This document shows, in pieces, positions 37,995 to 48,215 of a DNA stretch of 64,000 nucleotides. A model generated the notes under the pieces. It saw only the letters and a program-made list of their open reading frames with translations. It was not told the origin of the DNA and did not search any database. This stretch comes from Paenibacillus sp. Soil750 (GTDB lineage Bacteria > Bacillota > Bacilli > Paenibacillales > NBRC-103111), in NCBI RefSeq assembly GCF_001428045.1, contig NZ_LMSD01000001.1, positions 124,001-188,000 on the forward strand. Reading direction: 5' to 3'. Each line of letters opens with the position of its first letter. Position 1 is the stretch's first letter. Made by a program: the position numbers and the translations under genes.

Positions 37995-38282
37995 GTATGG
38001 CACCTCTCTTTTATATTTTTTATGTAATGATGTGACAAGCAACTACAGCTAATATTACAGCGTAATTCCCCATACTGTGAACGATAACGAATACTTACTT
38101 ATGTTTACTCCTGTTAACCAATAGGCCTTCGCACATAGCCTGGCTACATCCATTCTGCTTGGACATTTATCTGCTTGGCCCACACGCATTAGCCCATTTA
38201 TGCGAAAGATAGGCATTGGTACACTCTCTGGACTAGGGTTAGGCGTATACTATCTCATACTAACAGAGGAGTTGACGCATTC

Positions 38283-38525
38283 ATGGCTTTACAACCAAAT
38301 CAAGGAAACCAATTTCAGTGTCCACCTGCTGACCCTATAATGACAGATCCAGAAAGAGTAGTTAGAGATTTTTATCACCCACAAAAGGTTCAAGTCATTC
38401 ATCCAATCCAAATTGTAAATCGCCATCACTGCGTACCGGTTTATGAGCACGTGTATACATGTACAGAAACCGACGAGTATTGCGGAACTCACCCACATCC
38501 ACATCAAGGTATGCTCAGGAAGTAA
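38283..38525 (+). CDS. CotD-like spore coat protein
   Basis: An 80-residue protein rich in His, Pro and Val with a VVRDFYHPQKVQVIHPIQIV core and the HHCVPVYEHVYTCT motif, as in the CotD family of inner-coat proteins. GAGGAG (38266-38271) lies 11 nt before the ATG. A terminator follows at 38533. The call rests on composition and the VIHP...HHCVPV pattern. Confidence 0.65.
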   Translation: MALQPNQGNQFQCPPADPIMTDPERVVRDFYHPQKVQVIHPIQIVNRHHCVPVYEHVYTCTETDEYCGTHPHPHQGMLRK

Positions 38526-38532
38526 CAGATAA

Positions 38533-38587
38533 GCACTTCTCGCTAAGAATCATTCGATGATTCTGGCGGGGGGTGTTTTTTTGTTAG
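38533..38587 (+). terminator. Terminator after the CotD-like gene
   Basis: A long stem (CAC-TTCTCGC and AGAATCAT with their G-U-tolerant complements) around TCG is followed by seven T. Confidence 0.85.
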
Positions 38588-38642
38588 GGGAGTTAATTAT
38601 ATAATAAGGGAAGGATGTTGACTGGTAACGGGGGAAAGGCAC

Positions 38643-40217
38643 ATGCAAGAGTTAGAAATTGATTGGTCGTTTTGGATAGAACGGATACGTCCTAAATTTG
38701 ATAAAGTGATCATCGCGAGAGGTTGGGCCTATTTCAATGAAGATGTTGTAAGGGATATTCAAGTTGAAGGTACCTCGATTATAAAAGCTAGAGTGGACGG
38801 AACCAAAAGGTACAAGGTTACGTTGGATCTCGAGAGCTTCACAAAGAGTGGCTGCACGTGTCCCTACGGTTATTATTGTAAGCATATGGCTGCGGTGCTG
38901 TTTGAAGTGGCGAAGCAAGCGGGATATGATCTGGAGGAATTTCGGTTTGGTAAAATGAAGATGGTGCAGGTAGATCAGAAAATTTCACAGAAATCTAAGC
39001 CTACAACTAGGCTGCCAGATTCGACGGATAGCTGTGAGAAATGGCTGACTTATTTTCATAAACAATATGGCAATGCCAAGATTTATAATGCATTTAGTCT
39101 TGAGGAAGTTTGTATGCGAGCGTGGCGTGAGCTCAATAAGCTTGCTGATACGTGGGAGCCGACCATTCGAGGTGTGTATGATATTCAAGTTGCGCTGTAT
39201 GTTATACAGTTATGCGATACGATGGCGGGATCGAAGGCGATCACCTATGATTTTTATCAAAATACGAACTATTATGTCAAACGTGTCTTGAAGCATGCTC
39301 TCGAGCAACTGGAAGTGACGCTTAAGGTGCTGGATGTTAACAGGGCATACAAAAAATACGGTGAACATTTAAAGGAATTATCAGCTTATCTGGCTGACAT
39401 TTGCGATAATGGCTCAGGCTTGTACCTCTATGATTGGCTCGATTTGTATAAGCTGTTATGGTCACAGTTATTTCAGGATAAGGACATGCTGGAGGCAGAA
39501 AAGGCTAGGCTTAGGCAGGTGCTTACGGATCCGAGAGCGAGTCAACAAGCACATCAAGTCGCTACTCTCGGTTCTATTCATTTGGATATTAGACGAAGTG
39601 AGGATGAAAATGCTTGGGAACGAGCTGATAATGGGATGTTTGAAATTGAGCCGGATTATTGGTTCGATTATTTGAATGGATTTGTTTTTGAGAGTCAGTG
39701 GGATCGTTTGTTGACCTGGTTGCGGTGGTTAAAACCGAAGATGGCGTGGAACGAGCGAGTATATGCGGATGAATTTTTGCATTATTGGCGTTTGGCAGCG
39801 GAACAGCGAGATGTTGAGAAAGAGCAGCGGGCCGTCATGATTTCGCTTTTACCTGCAAGCTACGATCACTATGCGAAATTCCTACTTTCAAAAGGCGAGT
39901 ACCAGGAATGGGCAGATCTCTGTCTTCTTCTGAGTCTAACTACGGAACACATTGATGGAGCGCAGCTAAAACTCGTCGAGAAGGCGAATGTTCGCTTCCT
40001 CCTGCCGATCTATCATCACGCTATTGAAGCATTCATTCAAGGGAAAAATCGTCCCGATTATATACAAGCTATAAAGCTGTTGAAGAAATTAGCGGCTGCT
40101 TATAAAAAGCTGAAGCTAACCCCTCGTTTCGAAGCGTACTTGGAGCAAATCGTGAAACAATACGCTCGGTATCGCGCCTTCACGGAGGAATTGCGGAAAG
40201 GGAATTTGATACCATGA
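38643..40217 (+). CDS. SWIM zinc-finger protein
   Basis: A 524-residue protein with an N-terminal SWIM zinc finger (CTCPYGYYCKHMAAVLF, a CxC...CxH pattern, about residues 71-87). The remainder is alpha-helical, Trp- and Leu-rich and without recognised domains. SWIM domains bind DNA or proteins. Its stop codon overlaps the start of the SNF2 helicase gene (ATGA-type), so the two products are made together and probably act together, as is common for this gene pair in Bacillales. Confidence 0.88.
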   Translation: MQELEIDWSFWIERIRPKFDKVIIARGWAYFNEDVVRDIQVEGTSIIKARVDGTKRYKVTLDLESFTKSGCTCPYGYYCKHMAAVLFEVAKQAGYDLEEFRFGKMKMVQVDQKISQKSKPTTRLPDSTDSCEKWLTYFHKQYGNAKIYNAFSLEEVCMRAWRELNKLADTWEPTIRGVYDIQVALYVIQLCDTMAGSKAITYDFYQNTNYYVKRVLKHALEQLEVTLKVLDVNRAYKKYGEHLKELSAYLADICDNGSGLYLYDWLDLYKLLWSQLFQDKDMLEAEKARLRQVLTDPRASQQAHQVATLGSIHLDIRRSEDENAWERADNGMFEIEPDYWFDYLNGFVFESQWDRLLTWLRWLKPKMAWNERVYADEFLHYWRLAAEQRDVEKEQRAVMISLLPASYDHYAKFLLSKGEYQEWADLCLLLSLTTEHIDGAQLKLVEKANVRFLLPIYHHAIEAFIQGKNRPDYIQAIKLLKKLAAAYKKLKLTPRFEAYLEQIVKQYARYRAFTEELRKGNLIP

Positions 40218-43200
40218 TGACTTTGGCACCGATTCATATGAGAATTCAAAGGCTGCCTTCGGGGAGTTTTGCCCTGTATGGAGAAACAGAGCAAGCGAAT
40301 GCGGTTCCTGGATATATGCTGCGCAAGCAGCTATTTGCTTGGCATGAGCGATCATTCTATGGGACTGGGCTAGAAGTGACTCGGATTCCTTATGGGGATG
40401 CAATTCTGCTGTCTCCGGCTATGGCTTTGGATTATTTGCGTGCACCAGGAGTACTCCTACATAGCAGTTTAACTTGGGAAGATGGTTTTATGGAGCTGCA
40501 AAAAGGGGCGAACTTTCTAAGTGAAGCGATCGATGCTGGCTGGTATTTGCCTTCCTATGAACTTTGGCGCGAGGGGAAAAATGGCTGGAAGTTTAAGGGG
40601 CCTGTGGGACAGGCTGAGAGGTTTAAGGAGCTGTGCGACGGGGCTTTCCCGGAAAGTTTTTGGCAGAGCTGGTTTAGCCGAGTAGTTGAAGAAATGCTAG
40701 AGACTGAAGCGGATTTCGAGCTATCTTCATTGTGGAATGGATTAGTTCAAGAGCATAAGCTGCTGCAGGTTAACGCGCGGGGTTTCGAGGCTTTGCTGTC
40801 TGAATCGTCTTGGATGCAGGAAGAGGATTGGCTCTTAGCGATTGGTTGGACTCATGACGATGATGCGCCATACCGCATCTGTGTACAGCTCGTGGAGCCA
40901 TATGCGGAGACATATGTCGACGGTACGACAACGGCTAAGGATAACGCAGCGGATTGGCGTCTACGTTTCATCGCACAGGATCGTCGGGATGCGAACCGAT
41001 TCGTTGAGTTTAGTTCCACAGGAAATGTGCTAGTTGGTGATATACCGCTTGCTTGGCAATCAGATATTGCTGATCATCTTCAGGAACAAACGAAACGTAT
41101 TTTGCGGATGCTGCCAGAGCTTGAGAGCGCCTATCAACCAGGCAAAATCATCGAGCAATTGTCAGATGAAGCAGCGTGGACGTTCCTAACCGAATCGAGT
41201 CTGCAGCTTGTGGCTGCGGGAATTTCCGTCTTTTTACCATCATGGTGGGAAGAGATTCAGAAGATGGGTCGTCCTCAGTTAAAGGCGAAAATCAAAAGCT
41301 CCGTGGGCTCAACACGTAAAGCCATGTTTGGCATGGATCAAATCATGCAGTTTGATTGGCGTGTGGCGTTAGGCGGCGTAGATTTGTCTGAGGAAGAATT
41401 TGGGCAGTTGGCGTTGGAAAAGAAGCGGCTGATCTATATCCGAGGCAAATGGGTGCAGCTGGATCCTGCGTATTTGGAACAAATTCGCGATGCTATGAAG
41501 CAGGTTGAGCGAAAGAAAGGTCTGTCTTTCCGGGATGTGTTGGAAATGCATCTGTCAGAAGGCGAGGAGACTCTCGCGGCGGATAGCGATGAGAAGGAGA
41601 AGGCCGTCGGGATTAAGATTGAGCTCAATACTCATTTGCGTGGTTTGATGAAACAGTTGGGTCAGATCAAGTCTATTCCACTCGTTGAACGGATTGATGG
41701 CTTGCACGCTGAGCTTAGACCATACCAGGTGCAAGGGGTGTCGTGGCTCCTTTTCCTGCGTAATATGGGGCTAGGCAGTTGTCTGGCGGATGATATGGGG
41801 CTGGGGAAGACGATTCAGTTTATTGCATATTTGTTGAAGGTGAGGGAGCAGGGGAAGACAGAGGAGAAATTAAAATCAAAACCCTCCTTGCTCATATGTC
41901 CGACCTCTGTGCTTGGTAACTGGCAGAAGGAGCTCGCGCGTTTCGCACCAACCCTCCAGATTCAACTTCATTATGGTGCGCAGCGGGCAAAAGGGGAAGC
42001 ATTCGAAGCATCTATTGGTGATGCTGATTTGGTGATAACGTCCTATACTCTCGCACAGTTGGATGAAGAGGAACTGTCGAGCGTTACGTGGGATACGCTT
42101 TGCTTGGATGAGGCACAGAATATCAAGAATGCATATTCGAAGCAATCACAGGCCATTCGTAAACTAGAAGCGGGTCAGCGAATTGCGTTGACTGGCACGC
42201 CGATTGAGAATCGATTGACCGAGTTGTGGTCGATTTTTGATTTTGTGAATCCAGGGTACCTTGGGACGTTGACTCATTTTAATAGACAATATGTAGGTCC
42301 GATCGAGAAAAATGGGGATGGCGCGAAGGAGCTGACGGCTCGTGTTCAGCGTTTGATAAGGCCGTTCCTGTTGAGACGCCTGAAGAAGGATCCAGCGATT
42401 CAGCTGGATTTGCCAGATAAGTACGAGGGAAAGGCATTTGTGCGTCTCACTACCGAGCAAGGGGCGTTGTATGAGAATGTGGTGCAAAGTTTGATGGAGA
42501 AGATTGAGGAATCCAGTGGGATAGAGAAGAAGGGGCTTATTCTTACTTCGCTGATGAAGTTGAAGCAGATTTGCGATCATCCGGGTTTGTTTTTAAAGGA
42601 GATTGATGGAGCGGGCGCGAGAGCAGGCGTGAGGGCAGGAACGAAAGAAGGTGCGAAAGCAAAAGAGGGGCGCGGCGCACTCGCCGCCGCGGAGATGAGA
42701 ACACGCTCAGCGAAGCTGGAGCGTTTGGTTGAAATGATAGACGAACTCAGGAGCGAAGGAGGCAGCTGCCTCATCTTCACCCAGTTCGTCGAGATGGGCC
42801 ACCTGCTGCAGGCTACGCTTGTGCAGGCGTTGGGAGAGCCCGTGCAGTTCTTGCACGGGGGGATAAGTGCGGTGAAGCGCGATGCGATGATCGCGCGCTT
42901 CCAGGACACGACGCTCCCAGCGGAGGAGCGTTGCCACATCTTCATCCTCTCGCTGAAAGCAGGAGGAACAGGGTTGAACCTGACAGCGGCGAATCACGTG
43001 TTCCACTACGACCGCTGGTGGAATCCGGCCGTGGAGAATCAGGCCACGGATCGCGCCTTCCGCATCGGGCAAACGCGCAACGTGCAGGTGCACAAGTTTG
43101 TTACGCTCGGCACGCTCGAAGAGCGAATCGATGAGATGATCGAGCGTAAGCAGGACCTCAGTGAGCAAATCGTCGGCACCGGCGAGAACTGGGTCACTGA

Positions 43201-43261
43201 GATGTCGACAAGCGAGCTGCGCGAGCTTTTTGCGTTAAGGCGTGAGTGGATTGAGAAATAA
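40214..43261 (+). CDS. SNF2-family DNA helicase/translocase
   Basis: A 1015-residue Swi2/Snf2 ATPase. The N-terminal half (about residues 1-470) matches the SNF2-associated domain of bacterial HepA-like proteins. Helicase motifs follow: DDMGLGKT (about residue 525), DEAQN (motif II, about 632), TGTPIENRL, and the C-terminal lobe with KAGGTGLNLTAANHV and DRWWNPAVENQATDRAFRIG. Between the lobes, at about residues 795-830, lies a low-complexity Ala/Gly/Arg/Lys insert. The DNA from about 42600 to the end is clearly GC-richer than the first 2.3 kb. It is translationally coupled to the SWIM gene. Confidence 0.94.
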   Translation: MMTLAPIHMRIQRLPSGSFALYGETEQANAVPGYMLRKQLFAWHERSFYGTGLEVTRIPYGDAILLSPAMALDYLRAPGVLLHSSLTWEDGFMELQKGANFLSEAIDAGWYLPSYELWREGKNGWKFKGPVGQAERFKELCDGAFPESFWQSWFSRVVEEMLETEADFELSSLWNGLVQEHKLLQVNARGFEALLSESSWMQEEDWLLAIGWTHDDDAPYRICVQLVEPYAETYVDGTTTAKDNAADWRLRFIAQDRRDANRFVEFSSTGNVLVGDIPLAWQSDIADHLQEQTKRILRMLPELESAYQPGKIIEQLSDEAAWTFLTESSLQLVAAGISVFLPSWWEEIQKMGRPQLKAKIKSSVGSTRKAMFGMDQIMQFDWRVALGGVDLSEEEFGQLALEKKRLIYIRGKWVQLDPAYLEQIRDAMKQVERKKGLSFRDVLEMHLSEGEETLAADSDEKEKAVGIKIELNTHLRGLMKQLGQIKSIPLVERIDGLHAELRPYQVQGVSWLLFLRNMGLGSCLADDMGLGKTIQFIAYLLKVREQGKTEEKLKSKPSLLICPTSVLGNWQKELARFAPTLQIQLHYGAQRAKGEAFEASIGDADLVITSYTLAQLDEEELSSVTWDTLCLDEAQNIKNAYSKQSQAIRKLEAGQRIALTGTPIENRLTELWSIFDFVNPGYLGTLTHFNRQYVGPIEKNGDGAKELTARVQRLIRPFLLRRLKKDPAIQLDLPDKYEGKAFVRLTTEQGALYENVVQSLMEKIEESSGIEKKGLILTSLMKLKQICDHPGLFLKEIDGAGARAGVRAGTKEGAKAKEGRGALAAAEMRTRSAKLERLVEMIDELRSEGGSCLIFTQFVEMGHLLQATLVQALGEPVQFLHGGISAVKRDAMIARFQDTTLPAEERCHIFILSLKAGGTGLNLTAANHVFHYDRWWNPAVENQATDRAFRIGQTRNVQVHKFVTLGTLEERIDEMIERKQDLSEQIVGTGENWVTEMSTSELRELFALRREWIEK

Positions 43262-43270
43262 GCTATATAA

Positions 43271-43299
43271 AAAAAGCGCCACAGCGATGTGGCGCTTTT
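43271..43299. terminator. Bidirectional terminator between SNF2 and ligase genes
   Basis: AAAAAGCGCCACA-GCGA-TGTGGCGCTTTT is a perfect hairpin with A and T ends that serves the convergent genes. Confidence 0.95.
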
Positions 43300-43301
43300 A
43301 C

Positions 43302-45830
43302 TTATTTTGCTGGAAAAACAGCTGCAACAATCGCATCAACACTTTGCTTTTCAGCCGGATCCTTCGCAATTAATTTATCCATCAATGCTTGGTCTGGAGT
43401 ACCTTGCTTCTGCAAGATGGCTAGATACCAGCGGACTAATAGGCGGTTCACTTGGTCATCCATATTCTCAGTTATATGTGGTTGAATCAGTGCGATAGCA
43501 CCTTTATAATCACCGCGCATATAGCTGATTTGGCCTATGTTGAGTGCCATTGATGGAGTGACTGCGAATTCACGTCCTTGTGCTTGTTCTTTCGGTAAGT
43601 TTTTCAACGAATCAATACGCGCAAGAACTTCGTTATACGTGGCAAGAGCATTCTCTAATTTCGAGTTGAACTCTTGTGCGTTGCCTTTGGAATTCGCTTC
43701 TCCTGCTAGCTCAATATTCAGTGAAATACTCTTCTCATACATAACCATATACCAAGGATAGTTTGGAATTTGAGCGTTTGACCAATCCAAAGCCCCTTGT
43801 TTATTACCTTTGATGAGAAGCATGTTTAGCTGCTGCATGGCTACGACGCGGTTATGAGGCTCTTTTCTCAAAAGCTGACTCATTAAGTCTTGGGCTTGAT
43901 TAAAAAATGGCTCACTCTTCGTAGGGTCATTCGGGTTTTCCTTTTGCATTTGATTGTACACCTGAAGAAGGACGCCTATTCGACTCACTTGACCTGTTAA
44001 TAAATAGTCCGGATGAGCAGGATGCAACGAAATAGCTTTATCAAGAGGCTTCACAATTTGATTGTAATCTTGGCTCGTTTTTACAACTTCAATAGTTTGT
44101 TTGTAGGAACCGTTGGCTGAAAGAAGCTGAGCTGAGATGAAGAACATCACAAGCGACAGCACTGCAATACTTGCAGGGAATATCTTGTGAATAACAGCTG
44201 ATTTTGACTTAAACCGCAGCTCGCCTGAGGAGCTGTTACTCAACATACCGCCTAGAGCGAGGAATAGAATCGCACCTAAGTACACGTAACTCAAATCAAA
44301 GTCGATCATACTGTGGACCAATAAGGAAATCATGATAATGAAAAATAAGAAGTGCAAGTCTCGCTTTTCCTGAGAGCTTCTAATGTAGCTCCTGATATAG
44401 ATCCAACTAACGGCAATGACAAATCCGATAAAGGCTAGGAAACCAAGCGCACCGGCTTCAACCAAATATTGGAGAGCAAAGTTATGGGCTTGACGACTTG
44501 TGTAAGGATTATTTTGATACTTTTCATAAAGGGAAGCCCATGCTCCTCCACCAGCACCAATGATTGGATAATCCGACCAAAGCTTAACAGCATCTTTATA
44601 AAATGTTCCACGCTCCAAGACACTGTGTTGCTGGAAATTAATATTCTCAACACGTGTTTTTACGTTCTCGGGAAGAATGTTCTTAAATCCAGTGTCACTT
44701 AGGATAAGAATGGCACCAACCACACCAATCAAGACAGCAGCGATGGGAAGAATAAATGTTGCATACTTTTTGGCGTCAAATCGAGCTGTTAAGCGCTCCA
44801 ACCATGGCTCACCAAAGCGTTGAATAGCGACGGACAGTCCAGCGAAAACTAAGGAGGCTAGTAGAAGAATCCACCATCCATGCCATGATTCTAAAGCGCT
44901 AGGTTGCGTTTGTAGTCCGATGCCAATATCCGTTACTTTTTCTAAAATAATAAGAGATGTGATAAAGGCTAATCCCAGTTGAACCAACGCTAAGATCTGA
45001 CGGCTCATCCGGAAGAAGAACATCATGATGAGGAACACCACTGGGATTACGACAATGGCCCCACGTGATAATGTCAGCCAGAAAGATACAATGGTTGGAA
45101 TCAGTAAAAACGCATGAATGAGAACTACGTACCATTTACGAGATTTGATGATAAAGAATAAAGAACTAAGCGTTATCGTAATTAAAAAAGCTGCATACGT
45201 GTTGGCATATTGGAAGACCGAAGTTAAACGTAGACCGTTGGAATCTGTCATGATCGCATCGCGGTACAGATTTGCATCGGCTCCATCCATGAGTGCAAAC
45301 CATCCGACAAGGTGTCCTGCGAAGGTTTTGTTACCTAACCAGTACAAAAGTCCAAATATCACGATGAAATATCCTGAGATCATGAATAGTTGGGAAACAA
45401 TCGACACACCGAGCTTGTTTTTTGTCAAAAATACACCTAAAATGAAGAAAGTTGCATACAGCATTTGGATGTAAACCATATTTGTTGCCAAATAGTGAGA
45501 TGCTGAATTCGACAACGAAATAACATAAGTAAGCGGCATTATGAAGACGAGAATGGTAAGGATATCTTTCTTTTCTTGAAGCTTAAACACAAATAACGCT
45601 AGAATCGCAACAAGTAAAAGGATGATGGAGGACCACACGGAAGCGGAGTAAATGCTTCGCTCAAACTCAAATGTACCGCCATTAAACAGCGCCCTTTGAA
45701 AAGGTGCCCAGAACATAAACAAGCCCGTAAACACAGCCAATACCCAAAAGATGACAGAGCTTTTATCCGTCGTTATCGTTCCATTCGATTTTGCACGCGA
45801 AGCCGCGTAGGGATTCTTACTTGCACTCAT
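43302..45830 (-). CDS. O-antigen ligase family protein (WsfB-like) with TPR-like tail
   Basis: An 842-residue protein with about fourteen membrane segments and a large extracytoplasmic loop carrying the Wzy_C/WaaL-type pattern (LSRGA, then a loop ending YTSRQAHNFALQYLVEAGALG near residue 455). The last 270 residues are soluble, helical and TPR-like. This plan matches bacterial O-oligosaccharyltransferases such as WsfB, which in Geobacillus and Paenibacillus moves lipid-linked glycan onto S-layer protein. The gene is divergent from the Wzm/Wzt exporter, which supports that role; a polymerase role is the alternative. Confidence 0.8.
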   Translation of the reverse strand: MSASKNPYAASRAKSNGTITTDKSSVIFWVLAVFTGLFMFWAPFQRALFNGGTFEFERSIYSASVWSSIILLLVAILALFVFKLQEKKDILTILVFIMPLTYVISLSNSASHYLATNMVYIQMLYATFFILGVFLTKNKLGVSIVSQLFMISGYFIVIFGLLYWLGNKTFAGHLVGWFALMDGADANLYRDAIMTDSNGLRLTSVFQYANTYAAFLITITLSSLFFIIKSRKWYVVLIHAFLLIPTIVSFWLTLSRGAIVVIPVVFLIMMFFFRMSRQILALVQLGLAFITSLIILEKVTDIGIGLQTQPSALESWHGWWILLLASLVFAGLSVAIQRFGEPWLERLTARFDAKKYATFILPIAAVLIGVVGAILILSDTGFKNILPENVKTRVENINFQQHSVLERGTFYKDAVKLWSDYPIIGAGGGAWASLYEKYQNNPYTSRQAHNFALQYLVEAGALGFLAFIGFVIAVSWIYIRSYIRSSQEKRDLHFLFFIIMISLLVHSMIDFDLSYVYLGAILFLALGGMLSNSSSGELRFKSKSAVIHKIFPASIAVLSLVMFFISAQLLSANGSYKQTIEVVKTSQDYNQIVKPLDKAISLHPAHPDYLLTGQVSRIGVLLQVYNQMQKENPNDPTKSEPFFNQAQDLMSQLLRKEPHNRVVAMQQLNMLLIKGNKQGALDWSNAQIPNYPWYMVMYEKSISLNIELAGEANSKGNAQEFNSKLENALATYNEVLARIDSLKNLPKEQAQGREFAVTPSMALNIGQISYMRGDYKGAIALIQPHITENMDDQVNRLLVRWYLAILQKQGTPDQALMDKLIAKDPAEKQSVDAIVAAVFPAK

Positions 45831-45912
45831 TCCAGATAGTCTCCTTCTTCGCTAAAGTTCGACTTTATTTTAGCATACTGGAAGATGGTTTCCAAATAAA
45901 GATTAATAAAAT

Positions 45913-45943
45913 TAGCCCCCACTGTAGTTTATAGGTGGGGCTA
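45913..45943. repeat. Hairpin between divergent ligase and wzm genes
   Basis: TAGCCCC-CAC pairs with GTG-GGGCTA around a 12-nt loop and is followed on both strands by AT-rich sequence. It lies in the 280-nt gap between divergent starts, so it sits in one of the two leaders. Confidence 0.6.
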
Positions 45944-46110
45944 TTTAATTTATAAATAACCATTCATTTATAAACTTTAAATGTTTGATTCGTTTCCACA
46001 TATTTCACAATATGTTAAGTAGGTAGTAATCAAGTCCTTGTTTTGATAAGATGTTTCTGTGTGCTTTAGATATTAACGAGATTATCTTATTCAAAGGAGT
46101 TTGCAAATAG

Positions 46111-46914
46111 GTGAAAAAGTCACGGTTTACAGGATTGCGAGATTTGCTTGTTACTCAAAAACTGATTTGGATTCTCGCTAAAAGCGATTTTAAAAAGAAA
46201 AACATCGGATCATATTTGGGGATTACTTGGGCATTTATTCAACCGACAATTAATATATTACTGCTATGGTTTGTGTTTCAGGTCGGTTTCAAGTCAACAC
46301 CTGTCGATAATTTCCCTTTTATTTTATGGCTTTCGACAGCAATGATTGCGTGGAATTTTTTTGCGGAAAGTTTACAAACGAGCGTATATGCAATAACAGA
46401 TAGTAGTTATTTGGTGAAAAAGGTCGTATTTCGTGTTAGTATTTTACCCATTGTTAAAATTTACTCTGCGCTCTTTGTACATATTTTTTTCTTAGTTTTC
46501 TTGTTTCTAATGTTCTTATTGTATGGATACGGACCAACGATTTATCTTTTACAAATTCCTTATTACTTGGGTGCAATGATCTTATTATTATTGGGTCTTG
46601 GATGGATAACTTCTTCAATTACAGTATTCTTTAAAGATGTTGGACAAATTATTTCTATGGTTACGCAGTTCGGTTTCTGGTTAACGCCAATATTTTATTC
46701 ATTAAAAATCATTCCTGATAAATTTTTATTTTTTTACAAGCTAAACCCAATGTACTATATCACTGAAGGCTATAGAGAAGCATTCATTTACCACAAGTGG
46801 TTCTGGCAGCACGAGTATCAAACCATTAATTTTTGGATGATTACGGGAATCTTATTAATTGTAGGAAGGGTATTATTTAAAAAACTCAAGCCTCATTTTG
46901 CGGATGTCTTATAA
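46111..46914 (+). CDS. wzm: Polysaccharide ABC exporter permease
   Basis: A 267-residue ABC-2 type membrane protein with six segments. The start region (LIWILAKSDFKKKNIGSYLG) and PTINILLLWFVFQVGF are typical of Wzm. It exports a complete polyprenyl-linked glycan across the membrane with Wzt. GTG at 46111 has AAGGAG about 10 nt upstream. The following ATPase gene starts 14 nt later. First gene of the AT-rich glycan operon. Confidence 0.93.
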   Translation: MKKSRFTGLRDLLVTQKLIWILAKSDFKKKNIGSYLGITWAFIQPTINILLLWFVFQVGFKSTPVDNFPFILWLSTAMIAWNFFAESLQTSVYAITDSSYLVKKVVFRVSILPIVKIYSALFVHIFFLVFLFLMFLLYGYGPTIYLLQIPYYLGAMILLLLGLGWITSSITVFFKDVGQIISMVTQFGFWLTPIFYSLKIIPDKFLFFYKLNPMYYITEGYREAFIYHKWFWQHEYQTINFWMITGILLIVGRVLFKKLKPHFADVL

Positions 46915-46928
46915 GGAGAATTAAACTG

Positions 46929-48203
46929 ATGAGTGAATTAGCCATTCAAGTAACTGATATAAGTAAGGTTTATAAGCTATATGATAAGCCAATGGATAGA
47001 CTTCTGGAGTCACTAAACCTTTTTAATAAAAAATATCATCGAGATTTTCACGCTGTGAACAATGTTTCATTTGAAGTAAGAAAAGGTGAAACGTTAGGTA
47101 TTATTGGAAAGAATGGTTCTGGGAAATCAACTTTACTCAAAATGATCACGGGAGTGTTAAATCCATCATCGGGTAACATCATGGTAAATGGAAAAATTTC
47201 AGCCTTGTTGGAACTTGGCGCTGGTTTTAATCCAGAATTAACAGGTCTTGAGAATATTTATATGAATGGAACCATAATGGGCTATACTAAGGCAGAAATG
47301 GACCAGAAGCTAGATGGTATTTTGTCGTTTGCTGACATCGGGGAGTTCATAAATCAACCCGTGAAAATTTATTCTAGTGGCATGTTTGTTCGATTAGCAT
47401 TTTCCGTTGCAATAAATGTTGATCCCGAAATATTAATAATAGATGAAGCTTTGAGTGTAGGAGACATGAGATTCCAACAAAAGTGTTTTCGGAAAATAGA
47501 TGAATTTAGAGATAGCAAGACGATTTTGTTTGTTTCACATGATCTGTCTGTGATTAATAAATACTGTAATAGAGCGATTTGGATTAATGAGGGTGTAGTA
47601 TTGGATGACGGAATCCCCAAAGAGCTTTCAAAAAGGTACCAGGCATTTATGATTGGCTCTAATTTGTCTAAAACAACAACTGTTAATGATGAAACTCAAA
47701 AACAGTTGAATGATAAAATTAATCTAATTGATGATATTCATGAGAGTTTGGATGTGCTAGGAGATGACGATGCAAGAATTTCAGGTATATCACTTTTCGA
47801 TGTGAAGTCTGATCAGAAAATCTCAATTGTAGAGCCAGGTCAAGCTGTTAAAATGTATATTAAAATAAAATCGAATACGAATATAGAAAATCCCATTATT
47901 GGTTTTTCATTAAAGGATAGATTAGGTAATGTAGTGACTCAGTCAAATAGCTTTGTCCTTGAAAAAGTGGTTCCAGAAATGAAACAGGACACATACTATG
48001 GGTTTTGTTTCGAATTTGAATTCCCTCCATTAAACATAGGTCAATATTCAATTTCTCCGGCAATAGCTTCAGGGTCGCAGGAAGTACATACCCAACATAG
48101 CTGGGTACATGATGCCATTATTATTCAGGTATTGCCTGTGCAAAAATATCAATTAAGTGGCTTTTTTGTTATGGATAATGTTAAATTTTACTCTTTAGAA
48201 TAA
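46929..48203 (+). CDS. wzt: Polysaccharide ABC exporter ATPase with carbohydrate-binding tail
   Basis: A 424-residue ATPase. Walker A GKNGSGKST (about residue 60), signature YSSGMFVRLAFS (about 148) and Walker B ILIIDEALSVGD (about 168) make up the nucleotide-binding domain. Residues 275-424 form a beta-sandwich Wzt C-terminal domain (EPGQAVKMYIKI, NPIIGFSLKDRLGNVV), which in O9a-type systems binds the capped non-reducing end of the glycan before export. Its presence predicts that the polymer carries a terminal modification, and the next gene encodes a methyltransferase domain. Confidence 0.95.
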   Translation: MSELAIQVTDISKVYKLYDKPMDRLLESLNLFNKKYHRDFHAVNNVSFEVRKGETLGIIGKNGSGKSTLLKMITGVLNPSSGNIMVNGKISALLELGAGFNPELTGLENIYMNGTIMGYTKAEMDQKLDGILSFADIGEFINQPVKIYSSGMFVRLAFSVAINVDPEILIIDEALSVGDMRFQQKCFRKIDEFRDSKTILFVSHDLSVINKYCNRAIWINEGVVLDDGIPKELSKRYQAFMIGSNLSKTTTVNDETQKQLNDKINLIDDIHESLDVLGDDDARISGISLFDVKSDQKISIVEPGQAVKMYIKIKSNTNIENPIIGFSLKDRLGNVVTQSNSFVLEKVVPEMKQDTYYGFCFEFEFPPLNIGQYSISPAIASGSQEVHTQHSWVHDAIIIQVLPVQKYQLSGFFVMDNVKFYSLE

Positions 48204-48215
48204 GGAGGGAAATAT

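Noticed and set aside
38132..38340. Membrane-protein-like open frame upstream of and overlapping the CotD-like gene
   Set aside because: The translation (LATSILLGHLSAWPTR and onward) looks protein-like, but there is no start codon with a ribosome site and it overlaps the CotD-like gene by 58 nt. It could be a 5'-truncated remnant.
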